Below are positions 35,663 through 42,253 of a DNA stretch of 64,000 nt, piece after piece. The DNA is from JAMQPK01 sp963761975 (GTDB taxonomy: Bacteria; Acidobacteriota; Vicinamibacteria; Vicinamibacterales; JAMQPK01). The DNA lies in NCBI GenBank assembly GCA_963761975.1, contig CAVXIR010000002.1, forward strand, positions 496,001-560,000, written 5' to 3'. A program made the position numbers and the translations under genes. Each line of letters starts with the position of its first letter. The stretch's first letter is position 1. The notes under the pieces are model-generated. The model worked only from the letters and a program-made list of their open reading frames with translations, ran no database searches and was not told the origin of the DNA.

Positions 35663-35812
35663 TTACTCGTCGTCCACGTCTTCGTCCTCTACTTCGGTAT
35701 CCTCATCGATTTCTTCGTCATCTTCGAAGTCTTCGTCATCGTCGGCCATTTCGAGCTCGTCGTCTTCTGGGGGAACCTTTGCGGCGTCCTCAGCATTCGA
35801 TTTCTGCGGCAT
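35663..35812 (-). CDS. Polyacidic 49-residue protein
   Basis: MPQKSNAEDAAKVPPEDDEL followed by a run of Asp and Glu to the end (EDEDVDDE); about 30 of 49 residues are Asp or Glu. On the minus strand GGAGGTGATCGGT precedes the ATG, an excellent Shine-Dalgarno, and a -24/-12-like site lies upstream, so this is a real gene though not in any family I recognise. It is the opposite in charge to the Arg/Lys tails of the neighbouring gas-vesicle proteins; a binding partner or chaperone role is a guess. Confidence 0.7.
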   Translation of the reverse strand: MPQKSNAEDAAKVPPEDDELEMADDDEDFEDDEEIDEDTEVEDEDVDDE

Positions 35813-35836
35813 ACCGATCACCTCCGCGCGACGTCA

Positions 35837-35852
35837 CGCAAGATCGCTGCCT
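35837..35852 (-). promoter_or_regulatory. Possible sigma54 promoter of the polyacidic gene
   Basis: On the minus strand AGGCAGCGATCTTGCG keeps GGCA, TTGC and exact GG-N10-GC spacing but matches only 8 of 12 specified bases. The predicted start is about 14 bp before the ATG. Confidence 0.35.
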
Positions 35853-35926
35853 TTGAACACAATTCGAAAAAAAAACAGGACGCAATGAAATTAGGATGAT
35901 TCTTTCAAAAGAAATCTCCCGTGGGA

Positions 35927-35942
35927 AGGAATGGAGCTTGCT
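35927..35942 (+). promoter_or_regulatory. Possible sigma54 promoter of the DUF1328-udgX pair
   Basis: AGGAATGGAGCTTGCT has a perfect TTGCT -12 element and GG-N10-GC spacing, but a poor -24 (AGGAAT), giving 9 of 12. The predicted start falls 2 bp before AGGAGG of the gene at 35964. Confidence 0.35.
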
Positions 35943-35963
35943 CTCCTAGAGGCAGGAGGAGTA

Positions 35964-36134
35964 ATGCTCAAGGCTGCTGTGTTGTTTCTGGGGGTCGGCC
36001 TGGTTGCCGCGTTGCTGGGATTCACGACAATTGCCGGCGCGTCGTTCGCTGTGGCGAAAGTGCTCGCTGGAATTTTCCTGTTGATGTTCGTGATGGTGTT
36101 GGGCGCCGCGCTGTTTGCTACGCGGGCGGTGTAG
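35964..36134 (+). CDS. DUF1328-like small membrane protein
   Basis: A 56-residue protein (MLKAAVLFLGVGLVAALLGF...) with two hydrophobic segments, matching DUF1328 (TTIAGASFAVAKVLAGIFLLMFV). The frame begins at 35931 but AGGAGGAG directly precedes the ATG at 35964. Such proteins are often general-stress induced. It abuts udgX with no gap, so the two are co-transcribed. Confidence 0.85.
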   Translation: MLKAAVLFLGVGLVAALLGFTTIAGASFAVAKVLAGIFLLMFVMVLGAALFATRAV

Positions 36135-36752
36135 ATGGCTGCCGCCGCTGCGCCGGTGCCTGCACGTAAAACGCTGCGCTCGTTGGGAACCGCCGCACGC
36201 GCCTGCCGTGCATGTCATCTTTGGCGAAATGCCACTCAAACCGTGTTCGGCGAAGGCAGCGCCGATGCCGACGTCATGCTGATTGGCGAACAGCCGGGCA
36301 ACGACGAAGACCTCGTCGGACACCCGTTTGTGGGACCCGCCGGCCGTGTTCTCGACGACGCGTTGGCACAGGCCGGACTCGATCGCACACGCATTTACGT
36401 GACCAACGTCGTAAAACACTTCAAATGGGAGCCCAGAGGGAAGCGCCGAATCCACGCGAAACCGAAAGCGGGGGAGATTGCCGCGTGCGGCCCGTGGCTG
36501 GATGCCGAGATCGCCGTGGTGCAGCCGCGAGTGATCGTTTGCCTCGGCGCGACGGCAGCAAAGGCGCTTATTGGGGCATCATTCAAGGTCTCGGTCGAGC
36601 GTGGGCGCTTCGTGCGTTCCGATCGTGCTCCACTCGTGACCGCGACGGTTCACCCGTCGTCAATTTTGCGTGAGCCCGACTCGAACGCGCGCCGGGAAGC
36701 GATGCGCGCGTTCGTTGCGGATCTGAAGAAAGTAAAGTCTAAACTCCGATAA
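36135..36752 (+). CDS. udgX: Uracil-DNA glycosylase UdgX (suicide, cross-linking type)
   Basis: Family-4-like Fe-S glycosylase of 205 residues. The four cluster cysteines are visible (Cys24, Cys27, Cys119, Cys136). Motif A GEQPGNDEDLVGHPFVGPAGR and the KRRIH loop (His107, in EPRGKRRIHAKP) identify UdgX, in which that His forms a covalent bond with the abasic deoxyribose after removing uracil. The HPSSILR motif completes the site. It shares a transcript with the DUF1328-like gene and lies in a stress-protein region. A plain family-4 glycosylase would lack the KRRIH loop. Confidence 0.92.
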   Translation: MAAAAAPVPARKTLRSLGTAARACRACHLWRNATQTVFGEGSADADVMLIGEQPGNDEDLVGHPFVGPAGRVLDDALAQAGLDRTRIYVTNVVKHFKWEPRGKRRIHAKPKAGEIAACGPWLDAEIAVVQPRVIVCLGATAAKALIGASFKVSVERGRFVRSDRAPLVTATVHPSSILREPDSNARREAMRAFVADLKKVKSKLR

Positions 36753-36761
36753 CGCTTTAAC

Positions 36762-36799
36762 AGAAGATCAAAAGACCAGACGAATTCTTCTGATCTTCT
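36762..36799. terminator. Bidirectional hairpin at the udgX/barrel junction
   Basis: AGAAGATCA (36762-36770) pairs with TGATCTTCT (36791-36799) across a 20-nt loop, between the convergent udgX and barrel genes. No T-run, so it is a dispersed repeat or weak terminator. Confidence 0.4.
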
Positions 36800-36818
36800 G
36801 ACCTTCTGTAAGAACCGC

Positions 36819-37403
36819 CTAGAACCGGAACGCCGCGCCGATATCCCACTTCCAGAAATCCAGGTCGCTGAGATCGAAGTCGATACCGCCACCCGCATTG
36901 CCGTCGGTGAGTTTTCGGAAGTAACGCACGTCCGCGCGGAGACCCACATGCTGGCTGAAGAATGCCATCACCCCGCCTCCGACATTGAGGGCGAAGTCAT
37001 TCGAGCTGAAGCGATCGAAGAGTTCTGTTCGTCTTGACGACGTGCGGAACAGTCCTCCGCCGCCCGTGACGTACGGCCGTACCTGCCCGCCCTGGTCCGC
37101 ATCGCCCATCGGAATGCCGACGATGAGGTTGCCCATCAAGCTGGCTTGCCGGATGTCTGGTGTGGTGAACGTATCCTGGATGAACTCGGGCGTGTAGTTG
37201 AATCCGAGTTCGACGCCGAAGATTCCGGCGCCCATGAACGCAGCCGTGGCGCCGTAGGACACCTGGTGCCCTGGAGTGTTCCCGACATCGCCACCGAACA
37301 GCGTGCCGACATAGGGTGTTAACACGACATCGGCCCGGGCCGGTGCCGCCGGCGCGAGAAGGAAGACCGTCAACGCTGCCACAATTAACATTCGAAGTTT
37401 CAT
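36819..37403 (-). CDS. Outer-membrane beta-barrel protein (OprF/OmpW-like size)
   Basis: A 194-residue protein with a signal peptide (MKLRMLIVAALTVFLLAPAAPARA) and an eight-strand-type barrel (VVLTPYVGTLFGGDVGN... LRADVRYFRKLT ... FWKWDIGAAFRF, with terminal Phe). Start ATG at 37403. Belongs to the small outer-membrane beta-barrel superfamily; specific function unknown. Reads toward udgX, so the genes are convergent. Confidence 0.87.
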   Translation of the reverse strand: MKLRMLIVAALTVFLLAPAAPARADVVLTPYVGTLFGGDVGNTPGHQVSYGATAAFMGAGIFGVELGFNYTPEFIQDTFTTPDIRQASLMGNLIVGIPMGDADQGGQVRPYVTGGGGLFRTSSRRTELFDRFSSNDFALNVGGGVMAFFSQHVGLRADVRYFRKLTDGNAGGGIDFDLSDLDFWKWDIGAAFRF

Positions 37404-37424
37404 GATTGCTTCTCCTCTGTTTTC

Positions 37425-37649
37425 TCAACGGTCCCTATCGAACCGTGGTCTGTTGCCGGTTCTCTTTGTTTCCACCGGCGTGTCCGTCGCATCATCACCG
37501 CGTGCCTTCCGGATGTTCTCGCTTGCTTCCCTGAGATCCTTCGTTTTGCTGAGATCCTTCGTCTTGCCGTCTGATGAGCTCGACGCGTCCGACTTGCCGT
37601 GACTCTGTCGAGCGTCTGAGTTCTGGCCGGTGTTGTCCTGTGCGTGCAC
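37425..37649 (-). CDS. Hydrophilic low-complexity hypothetical protein
   Basis: A 74-residue frame from GTG at 37649, preceded at good spacing by AGGAGG. Rich in Asp, Ser, Lys and Arg (GKSDASSSSDGKTKDLSKTKDLREASE), with no hydrophobic core, and an internal repeat KTKDL. A longer in-frame start at 37682 overlaps the BON gene. The frame could also be non-coding. Confidence 0.45.
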   Translation of the reverse strand: MHAQDNTGQNSDARQSHGKSDASSSSDGKTKDLSKTKDLREASENIRKARGDDATDTPVETKRTGNRPRFDRDR

Positions 37650-37659
37650 GCATTCCCTC

Positions 37660-38058
37660 CTACTCTGCAATTCGCAACGCATTCGCGACGCTCTTCACAC
37701 CGGTGATGCCCATCGCGATCTCGTTGATCTGTTTTCGCTCCCGTTCGTTTTTCACAATTCCCGTCACGCTGATGTCGCCGTTGCTGACGAGGAAGCTGAT
37801 CTCGCGGTCTTTCAGACTCGGATCCTGGGCGATGGCGAGATTGAGATCGCGGCGAATCACGCGATCTGCGGAGTTCTCGGGAACGACTGGCGGCGTCGCC
37901 ATCTGGTGATACTGTTCAACTGGCACGTCACCGGGCTGCCGAGCTGGCGGCGTTACGGACTGCGGTGTTTGCGAGCCTGCGCCACAGGCGGGTGACACCA
38001 TAAGGGCGAACGCGACACCGAGTGAAGGCCACACCATTGCTCTTGATCTACGTAGCAA
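37660..38058 (-). CDS. BON-domain exported protein
   Basis: A 132-residue protein from a TTG start, with a signal segment (MVWPSLGVAFALMVSPACGAG, possible lipobox), a Pro/Gln-rich spacer and a BON domain (about 62-132, DRVIRRDLNLAIAQDPSLKD ... ISVTGIVKNERERKQINEIA). BON domains bind phospholipid and occur in osmotic-stress proteins such as OsmY. An ATG at 38037 is an alternative start. Confidence 0.88.
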   Translation of the reverse strand: MLRRSRAMVWPSLGVAFALMVSPACGAGSQTPQSVTPPARQPGDVPVEQYHQMATPPVVPENSADRVIRRDLNLAIAQDPSLKDREISFLVSNGDISVTGIVKNERERKQINEIAMGITGVKSVANALRIAE

Positions 38059-38146
38059 ACTCCGGTCCTCACGTGAGGTGATACGATCCAGAAACGGGGG
38101 CGGACGTACAAAGGCGTGGGCCCATGTCCGGAATCCGATCGGTGGT

Positions 38147-38198
38147 CGTTAAATACTGTGCGTTGGTGCGTTAAATCAGGGCTGGCACGTGACTTGAA
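38147..38198 (+). promoter_or_regulatory. Sigma54-like promoter with two phased direct repeats before ytxH
   Basis: CGTTAAAT occurs at 38147-38154 and again at 38169-38176, 22 bp apart, equal to two DNA turns. Directly downstream TGGCACGTGACTTGAA (38183-38198) matches 11 of 12 specified bases of the sigma54 consensus, but the -12 GC reads GA. An NtrC-type activator is encoded 0.6 kb downstream. The repeats look like activator sites; experiments are lacking. Confidence 0.5.
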
Positions 38199-38241
38199 GT
38201 ACTCAGGCGGAGATCATTTCGTCATTTAAGGAGGAGTCGGC

Positions 38242-38613
38242 ATGTACGAACCACATTACGAGGAAGAATCAGGCGGCGGTGGTTTTCTCATCGGGCTGCT
38301 GTGCGGGACGGCGCTTGGCGCCGCCATCGCGTTGATGTTCGCACCGAAGGTTGGCTCCGAGCTGCGCCAGAAGATCTACGATTCCACCGGCGACATCCGC
38401 CGCAAAGCGTACGAGACTTATGGACAGGCGAGCGAGCAGGTGAACAACATCGTCACAAAGGGGCGCCAGGCCGTGGATCGCGGCATCGAGGCGTTCGACA
38501 GCGCACGGCAAGCCGCCGGCCAGGGGAATGGCGGGACGACCGATTTTGGCAGCCAGAGCCGATCTGGGGTCTCCGACTTCACCCCCGGGAATCGGACCAG
38601 CGGCGGCGCGTAG
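38242..38613 (+). CDS. YtxH/GvpP-like membrane protein
   Basis: A 123-residue protein with AAGGAGGAG before the ATG. The YtxH domain is visible: a Gly-rich membrane segment (GGGGFLIGLLCGTALGAAIALMFAPKVGSELR, about 12-44), then a long helix (KIYDSTGDIRRKAYETYGQASEQV) and a disordered tail. YtxH is also annotated as gas-vesicle protein GvpP in Bacillus, so its placement inside a gas-vesicle locus may be meaningful. A sigma54-like promoter with phased repeats lies upstream. Confidence 0.85.
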   Translation: MYEPHYEEESGGGGFLIGLLCGTALGAAIALMFAPKVGSELRQKIYDSTGDIRRKAYETYGQASEQVNNIVTKGRQAVDRGIEAFDSARQAAGQGNGGTTDFGSQSRSGVSDFTPGNRTSGGA

Positions 38614-38832
38614 AACGCTCATACAGCGATGGCATCGGGTGCGGACGGGTCAGCCGCACCTGATTGCATCGCCACGACCGATTTCGGCCACTCCCCAAAG
38701 GCCGCATCTCCCCCTCTTTCCGGCACAACCCGTGCAGTTTGGCCTCCAGCTGTCTCGATCCGTCAAAAAAATGGTATTTATTTAATACAGGTTGTAGGTA
38801 ATAGTTACACCATTGACTTGGAGAGTGCACAA

Positions 38833-40284
38833 ATGGCGACCCGCGTATTGATCGTCGATGACGACCGGGATACCGCAGATTTTCTAAAATTGCTGGTAGA
38901 GCCGCGCGGGGACCTGGCCAGGACGGCCTCCGATGCTGCCCAGGCGAGGGAGATTCTGCGTTCCTGGCGGCCCGAAGTCGCCCTCATGGACCTGATGCTC
39001 CCCGACGCCGATGGCATCGACCTCCTGAAGGACTTCAAAGAGGCGAGCCCGGAAACGCAGGTCATTATGGTGACGGGTTACGGCAGCGTGGCGAAGGCTG
39101 TTGAAGCGATGAAGGCCGGCGCCTTCAGCTTTATCGAGAAGCCCGTGGATGCGGATGTCCTGCTCGTGATGCTCGACAAGGCCAGCGAAAAGCTTCAACT
39201 CTCGGCCGAAAACAGGCGGCTGAAGGAAGAGCTGCGCGACCACACGAGCTTCGCCAACATCGTCGCGCGCAGCGACAAGATGCGGCAGCTGTTCCACCTG
39301 ATCAAGTCGGTCGCGCCGACGGACGCCAGCGTGTTGATTCACGGCGAGAACGGCACGGGCAAAGAGCTCGTGGCGAGCGCCATTCACGAGCACAGTAAGC
39401 GGAAGAAAGGCCCGTTCATCAAGATCAACTGCGCGGCCTTGCCAAGCGAGCTGATCGAATCCGAGCTGTTCGGGCACAAGCGCGGTGCCTTTACCGGAGC
39501 AGTGTCCGACAAGACCGGTCTGATGGAGCTGGCCGATGGTGGCTCCCTGTTGCTGGACGAAATCGGTGAAATGCCGGCCAGCCTGCAGGTGAAGCTACTT
39601 CGCGTGCTGCAGGACCGCGAGTTCCGCCCGGTTGGTGGCAGCCGCGTGATTCAGCCGAATTTCCGGCTGATCTGCGCGACCAACATCAACCTGGATGCGG
39701 CACTCGGCGAGGGAAAGCTGCGCGAAGACCTGTACTTCCGCATCAACACCGTGACGCTGGCGATTCCGCCGCTGCGCGATCGCACCGAGGACATACTGCT
39801 GCTCGCCGAGCACTTCCTCGATCGGTTCTCAGGACAGCATCAGCGCAACATCCGATCGATTAAACCTGAAGCGGCCAAGGCGCTTCTGCGGTATCGCTGG
39901 CCTGGCAACGTCCGCGAGCTGGAGCACGTCATCGAGCGTGCCGTCATAGTGGCCGAGGGGACGGACATCACGCTCGACGATCTGCCGCCGACCATTCGTG
40001 ACGCCGAACGGCTGCCGAACCAGACGGGCTTCGTCATTCCGCCGCATCACACGTTGGAGGAAATCGAGAAGCTTGCCATCCTGCAAACGCTGGAACGGAC
40101 GCGTGGCAACAAGCGCAAGGCGGCGAGCATCCTCGGCGTCTATCGGCCGACGCTCTACAACAAGCTGAAGAAGTACAACTTGATCGAGACGCAGGAGCGC
40201 ACGCCCAAGGCCGCAGCACCGGCCCCCGTTGCGCCGGCACCACCACCACCTACGGAGTTCAAGCCACCTGTGCCGGAAGTTTGA
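38833..40284 (+). CDS. NtrC-family sigma54 response regulator
   Basis: Protein of 483 residues; the frame is open upstream but MATRVLIVDDDRD at 38833 is the true start. Receiver (phosphoacceptor Asp53 in VALMDLMLP), AAA+ domain (Walker A GENGTGKE, GAFTGA, Walker B GGSLLLDEIGE, FRINTVTLAIPPLRDR), then a Fis-type HTH (NKRKAASILGVYRPTLYNKLKKY) and an Ala/Pro tail. Its target may be the sigma54-like promoters of neighbouring small genes. No kinase is directly adjacent; the nearest is the hybrid kinase at 30669. Confidence 0.93.
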   Translation: MATRVLIVDDDRDTADFLKLLVEPRGDLARTASDAAQAREILRSWRPEVALMDLMLPDADGIDLLKDFKEASPETQVIMVTGYGSVAKAVEAMKAGAFSFIEKPVDADVLLVMLDKASEKLQLSAENRRLKEELRDHTSFANIVARSDKMRQLFHLIKSVAPTDASVLIHGENGTGKELVASAIHEHSKRKKGPFIKINCAALPSELIESELFGHKRGAFTGAVSDKTGLMELADGGSLLLDEIGEMPASLQVKLLRVLQDREFRPVGGSRVIQPNFRLICATNINLDAALGEGKLREDLYFRINTVTLAIPPLRDRTEDILLLAEHFLDRFSGQHQRNIRSIKPEAAKALLRYRWPGNVRELEHVIERAVIVAEGTDITLDDLPPTIRDAERLPNQTGFVIPPHHTLEEIEKLAILQTLERTRGNKRKAASILGVYRPTLYNKLKKYNLIETQERTPKAAAPAPVAPAPPPPTEFKPPVPEV

Positions 40285-40288
40285 TGCT

Positions 40289-40392
40289 TGTCATGGCAGA
40301 TGGCAGAGGGATGATGGCAGAGAGTATCCTGCCCTTTGCCATCTGCCATCTGCCCTGACCGGTGTCATGCCTAGCCCTGACCGGTGTCATGC
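40289..40392. repeat. GGCAGATGGC-type repeat at a convergent junction, copy 2
   Basis: TGTCATGGCAGATGGCAGAG ... TTTGCCATCTGCCATCTGCC, then an 18-bp tandem (CCCTGACCGGTGTCATGC at 40353-40370 and 40375-40392). The second unit contains the stop codon of the SDR gene. Related to 35558-35661. Confidence 0.8.
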
Positions 40393-41262
40393 AGCAGTCG
40401 TGTCGCCACCCAGGAGCGTGAGCACTTCGCCGGTGATATAGCTCGAGTCGCTGTTCGAGGCGAAGAATACAAAGGCCGGCGCGATTTCTTCAGGCTGCGC
40501 TGGTCTTTTCATGGGCGTATCCGCGCCGAACTTCGCGACTTTCTCTGCTGGTTTATCCGACGGGTTCAATGGCGTCCAGACCGGCCCGGGCGACACGCAG
40601 TTTACGCGAATCTTCTTGTCGACCAGGTTCTGAGCCAGCGCTTTGGTGAAGGCGTGAATCGCGCCTTTGGTGGCGCTGTAGTCGAGCAGCTGCCGACTGC
40701 CCTCGAGGCCGGTGATCGAACCGGTGTTGATGATGGCGCTGCCGGGCTTGAGATACCGCAGCGCCGCGCGTGTCAGGAAGAAGTAGCCGTAGATGTTCGT
40801 ACGAAACGTACGATCGAGCTGTTCGTCCGTAATGTCCTCGATCGACTCCTGATGCTGTTGATAGGCGGCATTGTTGACGACGATATCGAGCCTGCCAAAC
40901 TTGTCGACCGTGCGTTCGACCGCTTCTGCACAAAATCCCGACTCTTGTACATCGCCGGGTAAGAGCAACGCGCGACGGCCTTCCGCCTCGACCGCTTGCT
41001 TGGTGGTCTGTGCGTCCGACTCTTCGACAGGCAGGTACACAATTGCGACATCGGCGCCTTCGCGCGCAAATAGAACAGCGACGGCGCGGCCGATTCCGGA
41101 GTCGCCGCCAGTGATAAGCGCCGCAGAACCCTCGAGTTTGCCGGCACCGCGATACTCGGGCGCCTTGAATTGTGGCTGGGGACGAATCTTCGACTCGATG
41201 CCCGGCTTCGGCTGGTGCTGACGTGGAAATGGGGGATGCGGGTGTGTTTTTGTACGGGCCAT
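40387..41262 (-). CDS. NAD(P)-dependent short-chain dehydrogenase (YghA/YhxC-like)
   Basis: A 291-residue SDR starting MARTKTHPHPPFPRQHQPKPG, with GGAGGTTGC in front of the ATG at 41262. Rossmann TGGDSGIGRA (about 51-60), NNAA (131-134), catalytic Ser-Tyr-Lys in GSITGLEGS and YSATKG (Tyr195, Lys199). A His/Pro-rich N-terminal extension of about 40 residues is typical of the YghA/YdaD group, general-stress oxidoreductases. Substrate unknown. It is on the opposite strand inside the gas-vesicle locus. Confidence 0.93.
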   Translation of the reverse strand: MARTKTHPHPPFPRQHQPKPGIESKIRPQPQFKAPEYRGAGKLEGSAALITGGDSGIGRAVAVLFAREGADVAIVYLPVEESDAQTTKQAVEAEGRRALLLPGDVQESGFCAEAVERTVDKFGRLDIVVNNAAYQQHQESIEDITDEQLDRTFRTNIYGYFFLTRAALRYLKPGSAIINTGSITGLEGSRQLLDYSATKGAIHAFTKALAQNLVDKKIRVNCVSPGPVWTPLNPSDKPAEKVAKFGADTPMKRPAQPEEIAPAFVFFASNSDSSYITGEVLTLLGGDTTAA

Positions 41263-41391
41263 GCAACCTCCGGAGGTGTAGTCGCAAAAGTCGCGCCGGG
41301 ATATACTCGCTTGCTCGCTGTCTGTGGCCCGCCCAATGCAGCAGCACTGGCGATCTATGGCAGCAACGGCGCACCTTAACTGACGCTCTCT

Positions 41392-41748
41392 ATGCCTAAC
41401 GATTCCATCCAAGTTGGTCACGCCCGCGCGAGCGGCCTCGTCGATGTTCTCGATCGCGTACTCGACAAAGGGCTGGTGATTGCCGGCGACATCAAGATTT
41501 CCATCGCGGAAGTCGAGTTGCTCACGATCCGCATCCGACTGATGGTGTGTTCGATCGATAAGGCGGAGCAGATTGGCCTTGACTGGTGGCGTCACGATCG
41601 CCACCTCTCGATGGGCAATGACGAGCTGGCGGTGGAAAACGAACAACTGAAGGAGCGGATCAGACGGCTTGAACGGCAATTGGAAGCGGCACCAGGCACT
41701 GCGCAGCGCGCACCGCGGTTGCGCGCCAAGCGGCTGGATCGGGGATGA
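41392..41748 (+). CDS. gvpJ: GvpA-family minor protein (GvpJ type)
   Basis: A 118-residue GvpA-like protein: core SGLVDVLDRVLDKGLVIAGDIKISIAEVELLTIRIRLMV (about 14-52), then a coiled coil (NDELAVENEQLKERIRRLERQL) and a basic end (RAPRLRAKRLDRG). The length and coiled coil fit GvpJ, a nucleation factor, better than rib GvpA. A weak sigma54-like site (TGGCAGCAACGGCGCA, 41358-41373) lies upstream. First gene of the second half of the vesicle locus. Confidence 0.88.
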   Translation: MPNDSIQVGHARASGLVDVLDRVLDKGLVIAGDIKISIAEVELLTIRIRLMVCSIDKAEQIGLDWWRHDRHLSMGNDELAVENEQLKERIRRLERQLEAAPGTAQRAPRLRAKRLDRG

Positions 41749-41756
41749 AAACAGTT

Positions 41757-41815
41757 CTCAGTCATCAGTTCCCAGTTCTCAGAACTGAAAACTGAAAACT
41801 GTCGACTGTAAACTG
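41757..41815. repeat. AGTTCTCAGT-type repeat before gvpA2
   Basis: CAGTTCTCAGTCATCAGTTCCC on the left mirrors AGAACTGAAAACTGAAAACTG on the right, an A/G/T hairpin between gvpJ and gvpA2. It may attenuate between the two genes. Confidence 0.65.
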
Positions 41816-41831
41816 ATACGGAGGCAGATAG

Positions 41832-42158
41832 ATGGCCGTAGAACGCGCCGCAGGCGGTTCGAGTCTTATTGACGTTCTCGATCGGGTGCTCGACAAAGGC
41901 ATCGTCATCGACGCCTGGGTACGCGTCTCGCTCGTGGGCATCGACCTGATTACCGTCGAGGCGCGTGTGGTCGTCGCCTCGATTGACACCTATCTGAAGT
42001 ATTCCGAAGCTGTTGGACAGTCCGTGCCGGTGGCGCGGCCGGCACTCGAGTCGCGGCCCTACGACGATCTCGTCGCTGAGAATCAGGCGCTACGCGCCGA
42101 GCTCGCCGCCGTCCCGACCGGCGGCGGCCGTACGCGCCGTCGCGCTCCACGTGGATAA
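41832..42158 (+). CDS. gvpA: Gas vesicle structural protein GvpA, copy 2
   Basis: A 108-residue shell protein; residues 1-78 are identical to copy 1 (32046), while the tail differs (AENQALRAELAAVPTGGGRTRRRAPRG). Codons differ at many third positions, so the identity reflects selection rather than recent duplication. Rib-forming role as for copy 1. GGAGGCAG precedes the ATG. It is followed by a kinase instead of another vesicle gene. Confidence 0.96.
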   Translation: MAVERAAGGSSLIDVLDRVLDKGIVIDAWVRVSLVGIDLITVEARVVVASIDTYLKYSEAVGQSVPVARPALESRPYDDLVAENQALRAELAAVPTGGGRTRRRAPRG

Positions 42159-42198
42159 CCATGAAGATGCGAGTGGCTCAGAGCAGGGCGTGGGACCT

Positions 42199-42245
42199 GT
42201 TGGCGCCCCTCGACAGATAGGAGCGGGCGTTGGCGCCCCGCGACA
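42199..42245. repeat. Paired GTTGGCGCCCC direct repeats before the PAS kinase
   Basis: GTTGGCGCCCCTCGACA at 42199-42215 and GTTGGCGCCCCGCGACA at 42229-42245 are 16 of 17 identical and 30 bp apart. They may be operator sites or a repeat; each contains the palindrome TTGGCGCC(C). Confidence 0.65.
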
Positions 42246-42253
42246 CTTAAAAG

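Noticed and set aside
38629..38832. N-terminal extension of the NtrC-type regulator
   Set aside because: The receiver domain starts with MATRVLIVDDD at 38833; the upstream translation has no family match.
38833..40284. The AAA+ protein considered as a GvpN substitute
   Set aside because: It has a receiver, a GAFTGA loop and a Fis HTH, so it is a sigma54 activator and not a MoxR-type GvpN.
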